Assembly: GCF_900143065.1 (NCBI RefSeq)
Contig: NZ_FRCX01000001.1
Location: forward strand, 248,001-312,000
Reading direction: 5' to 3'
DNA: 64,000 bases
From: Duganella sacchari
GTDB taxonomy: Bacteria > Pseudomonadota > Gammaproteobacteria > Burkholderiales > Burkholderiaceae_D
Below the pieces are notes generated by a model. It made no database searches. It was given only the letters and a program-made list of their open reading frames with translations, and was not told the origin of the DNA. Below, piece after piece: positions 8,722-16,888 of the stretch. Each line of letters begins with the position of its first letter. Position 1 is the stretch's first letter. A program made the position numbers and the translations under genes.

Positions 8722-9106
8722 TGCCCGGGGCGCCCTGCGGAACAAAATAGGCATTGGCTTTCGGGCGATACAGGAAATACGCCATGATCGCCAGCACCAC
8801 TGCGCCCGGGATCAACGCCACTTTCAGCGGCGAAGTCGCCAGGGCGACGATCATGCCAAAGAGACTCCAGCCGAAATACAGCTTGCGGCCCCAGTCCAGG
8901 CCTTTCAGCATCGCCACTGCGGCCACGCCGGCAATCACCAGGCCCAGATACATCATGGCGTATTGCAGCGACATCGGCAGCAGGCTCTTGGCCATCAATT
9001 CCACCACCAACGGATTGTCCATATTCTTGTAATTGACCACCAGCGAAAACACCGAGGTGGCCAGGATGATCCAGGCAATAACGCTGACAGAGGTAGGTCG
9101 CTTCAT
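8714..9106 (-). CDS. Small integral membrane protein
   Basis: A 130-residue protein with about four transmembrane segments (VIAWIILATSVFSLVV, MYLGLVIAGVAAVAML, YFGWSLFGMIVALA, ALIPGAVVLAIMAYFLY). ATG 9106 was chosen because the upstream extension is polar and unlike a membrane protein. It overlaps the next small membrane-protein gene by 8 nt, so the two are probably co-translated. No recognised family. Confidence 0.55.
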   Translation of the reverse strand: MKRPTSVSVIAWIILATSVFSLVVNYKNMDNPLVVELMAKSLLPMSLQYAMMYLGLVIAGVAAVAMLKGLDWGRKLYFGWSLFGMIVALATSPLKVALIPGAVVLAIMAYFLYRPKANAYFVPQGAPGNA

Positions 9107-9201
9107 GATCGCAAACAGAAAGTTGATAGACCGGCCATCATACCTTGTTGAAACATTGCAATATACGCACATTCTCACATTGTGGAATCGTCCTGAAACT
9201 C

Positions 9202-9210
9202 TGCTAGGAT
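9202..9210 (+). promoter_or_regulatory. extended -10 candidate (TGCTAGGAT)
   Basis: TGCTAGGAT followed by GCG lies about 30 nt before the start of the next plus-strand gene. It is the same TGCTA-type element seen at 566, 10546 and 14579. Confidence 0.35.
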
Positions 9211-9240
9211 GCGCCATCTTTCACTGGCCACGTGCGAAGG

Positions 9241-9681
9241 ATGTTTTCCATACTGCTGCTCAAACTGTTTCTGGTGCCGTGTCTGATCTACTCCGTTACG
9301 CTGGTGGGCCGCAAATGGGGGCTGGGGGTCGCGGGCTGGCTATCGGCATTTCCCATTGTTTCCGGTCCCATCCTGCTCACCATCACGCTGGAGCAAGGAC
9401 CGGCATTTGCAGCGACCGCAGCGGAAGACACCTTGCTGGCGGTGGTTGCCATCCTCGTATTCAGCGTCGCCTACGCGTGGGCGGCGCAACGCTATGCCAT
9501 GGCCGGCGCCATGCTCTGCGCCGTGGCCTTCGCGGTATTCTGTGTCAGCCTGTCGATGCTGCTGCGCCAGCAGCCGCCAGTGCTTGCCTTCAGTTGCGCC
9601 TTCATCTGCGCGCTGCTGGTCCAATTGGGCATGAAGAAAATGCTGTCCATGTCCAAAACGATGGCAGCCAGCAAAGTTTGA
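9241..9681 (+). CDS. Membrane protein of unknown function
   Basis: A 146-residue protein with four to five transmembrane segments and little else: LLLKLFLVPCLIYSVTLVG, then GWLSAFPIVSGPILLTITLEQG, LLAVVAILVFSVAYAWAA, MLCAVAFAVFCVSLSML, VLAFSCAFICALLVQLG. The conserved-looking AFPIVSGP turn suggests a small transporter-like family. The start is uncertain: ATG 9241 has AAGG touching it (too close for a ribosome site), and an in-frame GTG at 9232 is possible. Confidence 0.6.
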   Translation: MFSILLLKLFLVPCLIYSVTLVGRKWGLGVAGWLSAFPIVSGPILLTITLEQGPAFAATAAEDTLLAVVAILVFSVAYAWAAQRYAMAGAMLCAVAFAVFCVSLSMLLRQQPPVLAFSCAFICALLVQLGMKKMLSMSKTMAASKV

Positions 9682-9787
9682 TCTCAGAAACTTGCGTGGT
9701 TTAACGCGAACAAATTCGCAGAAGTAGCTGGAAGGCTGCGGGGATGAGTACTATCATAAAATGCACACCTGCCGCGAGGAGACAAAA

Positions 9788-10522
9788 ATGAACGCTAACA
9801 AAGCGCTTTCCGTGGTTGCATTCTGTATGCTGACTGGCGCACCACTCGCTCAGGCGGCAACCTTGATTCACCACTATGACTTCAGCTCGGGCGTCATCGA
9901 CAGCGCAGGTAGCGCGAACGGTACGCTGGTCGGCGATGCCAGCACTGCGGGCGGCGTCCTGACGCTCGATGGCGATGGTGACTACGTGCAGTTTTCCTCG
10001 TTCCTGGTGCCGACCAGCGGCAGCTATTCCGTCAGCTTTTTCGCTACGCGCGCTGCCAGCCAGGGCAGTTACACCGAAGTGATTTCGCAAGCCTACAGCG
10101 GGGCCGGCTTCTACATCGGCACCGACCCGGGCGGCAATATGCGCGCCAGCGATGCCTGGGGTGCGACCGGTGTCGCCTTCGCCGCGCCTGGCGTAATGAC
10201 GCACTATGCACTCACAGTTGATGCCGGCAGCAACACCTCCAGCCTGTATGTGAACGGCACGCTGGCCGCTTCGGTCGGCTATGCCTATGGCAGCGGCACC
10301 AGCGGCACCGCCACCCGCTTCGGCGCCCAGTTCGCCCCCTACGGCGAATACTTCAACGGCACCATCGACGATGTCCGCATTTACAGCGGCGCCCTGAGTG
10401 GCAACGAAGTTGCATTGCTGGCCAATCCGGTTCCGGAGCCGGCAAGCTATGCGATGTTCGCTGCCGGACTCGGCCTGGTCGGCGCCCGCGCGTGGCGGCG
10501 GCGCAGGCAGCTTAAGCCCTGA
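9788..10522 (+). CDS. PEP-CTERM protein with LamG-like domain
   Basis: A 244-residue secreted protein. The signal peptide ends AQAA. A LamG/concanavalin-type domain fills about 25-215 (LIHHYDFSSGVIDSAGSANG, GTIDDVRIYSGALS). The C terminus carries the PEP-CTERM sorting signal: VPEP, a hydrophobic stretch, then RRRR. In such bacteria exosortase cleaves this tail and the protein is linked to exopolysaccharide export; no exosortase gene is in the window. ATG 9788 sits behind GAGGAG; an in-frame ATG at 9761 lacks a ribosome site. Confidence 0.85.
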   Translation: MNANKALSVVAFCMLTGAPLAQAATLIHHYDFSSGVIDSAGSANGTLVGDASTAGGVLTLDGDGDYVQFSSFLVPTSGSYSVSFFATRAASQGSYTEVISQAYSGAGFYIGTDPGGNMRASDAWGATGVAFAAPGVMTHYALTVDAGSNTSSLYVNGTLAASVGYAYGSGTSGTATRFGAQFAPYGEYFNGTIDDVRIYSGALSGNEVALLANPVPEPASYAMFAAGLGLVGARAWRRRRQLKP

Positions 10523-10545
10523 CTAATCGGTCGCCGCATGACGTT

Positions 10546-10554
10546 TGCTATGAT
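10546..10554 (+). promoter_or_regulatory. extended -10 element (TGCTATGAT)
   Basis: TGCTATGAT then GCG, 23 nt before the ATG at 10578. It is identical in its nine bases to the element at 566-574. Confidence 0.4.
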
Positions 10555-10577
10555 GCGATTTCACCAAGGGGATCGCC

Positions 10578-10829
10578 ATGGCTTTCATCGCAGAGTGCCT
10601 GATATCGCTGCTATTCAACGTCGTGTTCTATAGCATCGGGCGCCTCATCATTCCCGTGCTGTCGCTGGGCCACGCCCGTGCAGAAAACGTCCGGGAAGTA
10701 TTCGACGACCGCACGTTTGTTTACTCGCGTCGTGACGGTAAAGTCAGCTTTTCCGAACCGGCCACATCCCTCATCGGCCTGGCCTTTCTGATCCTGCTGG
10801 CCATCCTCTATCACTACATGAGCAAATAA
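10578..10829 (+). CDS. Small two-helix membrane protein
   Basis: An 83-residue protein with hydrophobic helices near both ends (CLISLLFNVVFYSIGRLIIP; LIGLAFLILLAILYHYM) and a polar middle (VREVFDDRTFVYSRRDGK). AAGGGG lies 6 nt before the ATG, and a terminator follows the stop. No family recognised. Its own promoter and terminator support it as a real monocistronic gene. Confidence 0.6.
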   Translation: MAFIAECLISLLFNVVFYSIGRLIIPVLSLGHARAENVREVFDDRTFVYSRRDGKVSFSEPATSLIGLAFLILLAILYHYMSK

Positions 10830-10854
10830 AAAAGCCGGCGCGAAGCCGGCTTTT
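10830..10854 (-). terminator. Bidirectional terminator, mainly for ilvC
   Basis: Perfect 8-bp stem AAGCCGGC/GCCGGCTT with loop GCGAA. On the minus strand it is followed by a long T run, so it ends the ilvBHC transcript. On the plus strand there is a shorter TTTT, so it can also end the 83-residue membrane-protein gene. Confidence 0.85.
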
Positions 10855-10871
10855 GCGTGAGAAGGAACTGC

Positions 10872-12439
<1,568 letters not shown>

Positions 12440-12440
12440 A

Positions 12441-14168
12441 TTAGAGGTCCTCCGAGCCCAGCAGCATTTCAGAGAGACCTTTGCCGGCTTTCACCATTGG
12501 CCAGACGTTTTCTCCTTGATCCGTAATGAAGTTCATGAAGACCAGCTTGTCCTTCATGGCGAAGGCGTCACGCAGCGCGCCATCCACATCACCCGGTTTT
12601 TCAATGCGCATGCCGACGTGGCCATAGGCCTCTGCCAGCTTCTCGAAGTTCGGCAGCGAATCCATGTAGGACTCGGAGTAGCGCGAACCGTAATCAATCT
12701 GCTGCCACTGACGGACCATGCCGAGGAAGCGGTTGTTCAGCATGATGATCTTGGGCGTCAGGTGGTACTGCTTGCAGGTCGCCAGCTCCTGAATGCACAT
12801 CTGGATCGAGCCTTCGCCCGTGACGCAGGCCACGGTGGCGCCTGGATTGGCCATCTGCACGCCCATGGCGTACGGCAGGCCCACACCCATGGTGCCCAGG
12901 CCGCCGGAATTGACCCAGCGCTTAGGCTTGTCGAAGCCGTAGTACTGCGCGGCCCACATCTGGTGCTGGCCGACGTCGGAGGTGATGAAGGCGTCGCCCT
13001 TGGTCACTTCCCACAGGCTTTGCACCACGGCTTGCGGCTTGATCACCAGGTCCGAGCTAGGGTATTTCAGACAGTCGCGGCCGCGCCATTCGGTGATCTG
13101 CTTCCACCAGTCCTTGAGTGCCGGCTGGTTGGGCTTGGCATCGCTGGCATCGAGCTGGGCCAGGAACTCGATCAGCACGTCCTTGACGTTGCCGACGATC
13201 GGAATGTCGACCTTGACGCGCTTGGAGATCGACGATGGATCGATGTCCACGTGGATGATCTTGCGCGGGTTGGAGGCAAAGTGTTTCGGATTGCCGATCA
13301 CGCGGTCATCGAAGCGCGCGCCAATCGCGATCAGCACGTCGCAGTTCTGCATCGCCATATTGGCTTCGTAGGTGCCGTGCATGCCCGGCATGCCAACGAA
13401 TTTCTCGTTGCTGGCCGGGTAGGCGCCCAGGCCCATCAGCGTGTTGGTGACCGGGAAGCCGAGCTTGTCGACCAGCTTGTTCAGTTCCGGCGAGGCATTG
13501 GCCAGGATCACGCCGCCGCCCGTGTAAATCATCGGGCGTTCAGCTTGCAGCAGCAGCTGGACTGCCTTGCGGATCTGGCCGGAATGGCCTTTGTCTACCG
13601 GTTTGTACGAGCGCATCTCGACCTCTTTCGGGTACGAGAAGCTGGTTTTGTGCATCGAGATATCCTTCGGAATATCGACCAGCACAGGGCCAGGACGGCC
13701 GGTGCGGGCGATGAAGAAGGCTTTCTTGACGGTTTCCGCCAAATCCTTGACGTCTTTGACGAGGAAATTGTGCTTGACCACCGGACGGGTAATCCCGACG
13801 GTGTCGCATTCCTGGAACGCATCCTGGCCGATGGCGTGGCTAGGCACCTGGCCCGAGATCACGACCATGGGAATGGAATCCATGTAGGCGGTAGAGAGGC
13901 CGGTCACGGCATTGGTCACACCCGGACCCGACGTCACCAGCGCAACGCCAACCTTGTTCGACGAGCGCGAATAGGCATCGGCAGCATGGATTGCAGCCTG
14001 CTCATGGCGTACCAGAACGTGTTGGAATTTGTCTTGCTTGAAGATGGCGTCGTAGATATACAGTACGGCTCCGCCTGGGTAGCCAAAGACGTGTTCAACG
14101 CCTTCTTCCGCCAGACAGCGCACCAGTATTTCTGCGCCTGTGAATTGTGATGATGCTTCGGTATTCAT
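12441..14168 (-). CDS. ilvB: Acetolactate synthase large (catalytic) subunit
   Basis: ThDP-dependent enzyme condensing pyruvate with pyruvate or 2-oxobutyrate, the first common step of branched-chain amino acid synthesis. The 575 residues have the three-domain ThDP layout: GYPGGAVLYIYD with the activating Glu in RHEQAAIHAADAY near residue 55, a central FAD-binding domain, and the ThDP/Mg motif TGEGSIQMC then LNNRFLGMVRQWQQ. It heads the ilvB-ilvH-ilvC operon, preceded by a 461-nt non-coding region that probably holds its promoter and leader. Confidence 0.97.
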   Translation of the reverse strand: MNTEASSQFTGAEILVRCLAEEGVEHVFGYPGGAVLYIYDAIFKQDKFQHVLVRHEQAAIHAADAYSRSSNKVGVALVTSGPGVTNAVTGLSTAYMDSIPMVVISGQVPSHAIGQDAFQECDTVGITRPVVKHNFLVKDVKDLAETVKKAFFIARTGRPGPVLVDIPKDISMHKTSFSYPKEVEMRSYKPVDKGHSGQIRKAVQLLLQAERPMIYTGGGVILANASPELNKLVDKLGFPVTNTLMGLGAYPASNEKFVGMPGMHGTYEANMAMQNCDVLIAIGARFDDRVIGNPKHFASNPRKIIHVDIDPSSISKRVKVDIPIVGNVKDVLIEFLAQLDASDAKPNQPALKDWWKQITEWRGRDCLKYPSSDLVIKPQAVVQSLWEVTKGDAFITSDVGQHQMWAAQYYGFDKPKRWVNSGGLGTMGVGLPYAMGVQMANPGATVACVTGEGSIQMCIQELATCKQYHLTPKIIMLNNRFLGMVRQWQQIDYGSRYSESYMDSLPNFEKLAEAYGHVGMRIEKPGDVDGALRDAFAMKDKLVFMNFITDQGENVWPMVKAGKGLSEMLLGSEDL

Positions 14169-14629
14169 GAAACATTCCTTTCAAGGTCCATAGGAGATTG
14201 ATTGGATGCTCTGTCCTAACGAAGTATGCCCACCGCTACAGCTCTGCCCTGCTTCCCTTTATTTATGCGGTCGCACTGCCTCTTCCGCCAACCGTAGTGG
14301 CGTGCAAAGCGGTGCTAGCGCAAACTCTCGTTTGGCCGGGTTTTCTGTAGTTGGTGTTGCGTACCTCTCACGCTTGTGGCGTGGGCGAGAGCAAACTGCC
14401 TACTAAATGAAAGCGCGTCGTGTCGTTTGCGGCGTTGTGTGCCTGCTGCGACCAGACCATAGAGCTTCGGGGTTGTTCAAAGCGTCCCATACGGTACCAC
14501 CGCATATCGGCTTTGAGCAAGAGCTAATTCGGAAATTGATTGTATTTGACGCAAAACCATGCAAAACCTGACGTTTTTTGCTAGCATGCGCCTCAGTTCA
14601 AAACACCCGGCAGCCCCCTTTCCCGACGC
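14169..14629. promoter_or_regulatory. Divergent ilvB / sigma-factor control region with long ilvB leader candidate
   Basis: 461 nt without a convincing gene. On the minus strand, TTGCTC (14520-14515) and TACCGT (14496-14491), 18 nt apart, could be an ilvB promoter, giving a leader of about 315 nt. That leader holds at least two hairpins: 14365-14391 (stem CACGC/GCGTG with outer CTCT/AGAG) and 14286-14302 (CGCCA/TGGCG). A 30-codon minus-strand reading frame starts at 14460 but has no run of Leu, Val or Ile codons, so classical attenuation is not shown. On the plus strand, TGCTAGCAT at 14579-14587 is an extended -10 candidate for the sigma operon. Confidence 0.45.
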
Positions 14630-15193
14630 ATGGCCACAGACAAAGAATTATCCGACTTCCTCGAAAACGTCGAACGCCGGGCCTTCAAGCAAGCCGTCTA
14701 CGCAGTACGCAAGGACGAATCCGCGCTGGACATTGTCCAGGACGCGATGATCAAGCTTGCCGAAAAATACGGTGACAAGCCGGCAGCCGAGCTGCCGATG
14801 CTGTTTCAACGTATCTTACAAACAACTATCCTCGACTATTTCCGGCGCGAGAAAGTGCGCAACTCCTGGGTCAGCCTGTTTTCCGGCATGGCCCCGGCGG
14901 GCGACGAGCATGAGGACTTTGATATACTCGAATCGTATGCCGGCGAGGATGGCGGCGGCGAATCGAGTGCCGACCAGGTCGAACGCCAGCAAACGCTGGC
15001 CATCATCGATGCCGAGGTACAAAAACTTCCGGCACGTCAACGCGAAGCCTTCCTGATGCGTTATTGGCAGGATATGGACGTCGCCGAAACCGCCGCAGCC
15101 ATGGGCTGCTCGGAAGGCAGCGTCAAAACGCATTGCTCACGTGCAACACACGCGCTCGCCGAGGCGCTGGCAGCCAAGGGAATTAAATTATGA
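14630..15193 (+). CDS. ECF-type RNA polymerase sigma factor
   Basis: A 187-residue sigma-70 family factor. Region 2 spans about 10-75 (SALDIVQDAMIKLAEKYG, RILQTTILDYFRREK). A variable acidic linker follows (about 85-115), then region 4 (LPARQREAFLMRYWQDMDVAETAAAMGCS, GSVKTHCSRATHAL). It is of the kind found beside ilvB in many Burkholderiales. It is translationally coupled (4-nt overlap) to a DUF3619 membrane protein that may act as its anti-sigma factor. Regulon unknown. Confidence 0.88.
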   Translation: MATDKELSDFLENVERRAFKQAVYAVRKDESALDIVQDAMIKLAEKYGDKPAAELPMLFQRILQTTILDYFRREKVRNSWVSLFSGMAPAGDEHEDFDILESYAGEDGGGESSADQVERQQTLAIIDAEVQKLPARQREAFLMRYWQDMDVAETAAAMGCSEGSVKTHCSRATHALAEALAAKGIKL

Positions 15194-15603
15194 ACACCGA
15201 CGATCTGAACTTCGCTTACAAGGTGCGCCACGCGCTCAATGACAAGCTGGACGAGCTGCCTGCTTCGACCACAGACCGCCTGGCGCAGGCGCGCAAGATG
15301 GCGCTCGCCCGCAAGAAAGCCCACGTGGAAGTGCCGCTTTCCGTGCGTGTTGCTAAAACCGAACTGGCTGCCGCCGGCGGCGGCATCAGCGGTTTCTTCT
15401 CGCAATTCAGCTGGCTGGGCCGCGTAAGCATGGTGGTGCCGGCGCTGGCGCTGGTGATCGGCATGGTGGGCATCTACCAGTACGAACAGCAGGAACGCAT
15501 CGCGGACCTGGCGGAAATCGATGCGGCCGTGCTGTCGGACGAGCTGCCGCTGAACGCCTATCTGGACCACGGCTTTAACGCTTATCTGTCGCAAAGCGAG
15601 TAA
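15190..15603 (+). CDS. DUF3619 membrane protein, possible anti-sigma factor
   Basis: A 137-residue protein with a cytoplasmic N-terminal half (YKVRHALNDKLDELPASTTDRL, then a Lys/Arg-rich segment). One transmembrane helix lies around 77-97 (VSMVVPALALVIGMVGIYQY), followed by a short periplasmic tail ending LSQSE. The layout and 4-nt overlap with the sigma gene fit a membrane anti-sigma role. That is inferred from context; DUF3619 has no established function known to me. Confidence 0.75.
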   Translation: MNTDDLNFAYKVRHALNDKLDELPASTTDRLAQARKMALARKKAHVEVPLSVRVAKTELAAAGGGISGFFSQFSWLGRVSMVVPALALVIGMVGIYQYEQQERIADLAEIDAAVLSDELPLNAYLDHGFNAYLSQSE

Positions 15604-15607
15604 CGGG

Positions 15608-16336
15608 ATGGCATGGAGCGGTCGCGCCAAATGGGGCGCAGGAACAGTAGCGGTGTTAGCGGTAGCAGCAGCGGGCGCGGTCTGGGTCGGCAATCAGCCT
15701 GACGCGCCGGAGTTGGTGAAGGCGCCAGTGGCCGCCATCCAGGGCAAGAACGCCGCCAATGCGCCGGAAAAAATCCTGTGGAAAAATCTCTCGCCTGCCC
15801 AGCAGCAGGCGCTGGAGCCGCTCGCTGGCGAGTGGGACCAGATGGACGCTGTGCGCAAGCAAAAGTGGCTGGGCATCGCCAACCGTTACGCCAAGATGAA
15901 GCCGGACGAGCAGGTACGCGTACAGGAACGCATGCGCGAGTGGGTTCGCATGACGCCGGAAGAACGGCGCCAGGTGCGCCAGAATTACGCGCGCGCGCAA
16001 AAGCTGAACCCGACGCAGAAATCGACGTCGTGGGAATCCTATCAGCAGCTGACGGACGAACAAAAGAAAGAACTGGCGGCCAAGGCGGCGACCAAGAAGC
16101 AGGTCGCCAACCTGCCAACGCCAACGCAAGCCAAGGCGCACACGGTGGCGCCGATCAAGCCTGCCACGCCGAGCGCTTCGCCGGGCGTGGCCACGCCGGT
16201 GGTGCCGCCCGTGGTGCCGCCAGCGGACGCAAGCGCTCCGTTGCCCAACGCATCGAATGTGACACCGGTGCCGACCGGCCCGGCGCCAGCCGCCCTCACG
16301 CCCCAACCTGCCCCTGCCCCTGCCGATGTCAAATAA
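15608..16336 (+). CDS. DUF3106 protein with Pro/Ala-rich tail
   Basis: A 242-residue protein with one N-terminal transmembrane or signal segment (VAVLAVAAAGAVWVG). A helical DUF3106 domain spans about 55-150 (LWKNLSPAQQQALEPLAGEW, RMREWVRMTPEERRQVRQNY). A low-complexity Pro/Ala/Val tail (170-242) follows. It lies 4 nt after the DUF3619 gene, and its end overlaps the RDD gene by 11 nt. Probably a periplasmic partner in the sigma operon. Confidence 0.8.
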   Translation: MAWSGRAKWGAGTVAVLAVAAAGAVWVGNQPDAPELVKAPVAAIQGKNAANAPEKILWKNLSPAQQQALEPLAGEWDQMDAVRKQKWLGIANRYAKMKPDEQVRVQERMREWVRMTPEERRQVRQNYARAQKLNPTQKSTSWESYQQLTDEQKKELAAKAATKKQVANLPTPTQAKAHTVAPIKPATPSASPGVATPVVPPVVPPADASAPLPNASNVTPVPTGPAPAALTPQPAPAPADVK

Positions 16337-16838
16337 TCCGACCGTCAAACGCCGTCTGATTTCGATGGTGTACGAATCCCTGCTCGGCTTTGCCGTGCTG
16401 TTCCTGCCTTTCCTGATTTTTGAGGTCGTCACCCAGGCCAGCCACGCACCGCTGATCGAACACATGCGCCAGGCCCTGGCCTTTATCGTGCTGGGTTTCT
16501 ACTTCATCCACCAATGGCATCGCGACGGCCAGACGCTGGCCATGAAGACCTGGCGCATGAAGCTGGTCGGCGCCGACGGCGGCCTCGTGTCGCCGCGCGT
16601 GGCCGCCATGCGCTACCTGCTGAGCTGGATGTGGGTACTGCCCGCACTGATCGCCGCGTTGGCACTGGACCTGCATCGCTGGCAGGCCCTGGGCGCCGTC
16701 CTGGCCGGCATCCTACTGTGGTCGCTCACCGCCTTCCTCGACAAAGACCGTCAATTCCTGCACGATAAACTGGCCGGCACCCGCCTGGTCCAGCTGCCGC
16801 CGCTGGAAAAGAAAAAGAAGACCGCAGCCGCCGTGTAA
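16326..16838 (+). CDS. RDD-family membrane protein
   Basis: A 170-residue integral membrane protein of the RDD family. Near residue 6 is RRLISMVYESLLGFAVLFLPFL (an R, then D replaced by E), followed by helices at about 45-60 and 95-140, with WRMKLVGADGG between them. It is the last gene of the sigma/DUF3619/DUF3106/RDD operon and overlaps the previous gene by 11 nt. Function is not established. Confidence 0.8.
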   Translation: MSNNPTVKRRLISMVYESLLGFAVLFLPFLIFEVVTQASHAPLIEHMRQALAFIVLGFYFIHQWHRDGQTLAMKTWRMKLVGADGGLVSPRVAAMRYLLSWMWVLPALIAALALDLHRWQALGAVLAGILLWSLTAFLDKDRQFLHDKLAGTRLVQLPPLEKKKKTAAAV

Positions 16839-16851
16839 TTTTCGCAATCTT

Positions 16852-16880
16852 TCGTGGCAGAATAAGCTTTTCTGCCACGA
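16852..16880. repeat. 11-bp perfect inverted repeat before the peptidase ribosome site
   Basis: TCGTGGCAGAA (16852-16862), loop TAAGCTT, TTCTGCCACGA (16870-16880). The right arm ends inside GAGGACC, the ribosome site of the peptidase starting at 16889. It could end the RDD operon, though no T run follows, or form an mRNA hairpin or operator controlling the peptidase. Confidence 0.55.
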
Positions 16881-16888
16881 GGACCGAA

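Noticed and set aside
14206..14406. 66-residue plus-strand frame in the ilvB leader
   Set aside because: No ribosome site and biased composition; the region fits an ilvB leader better.
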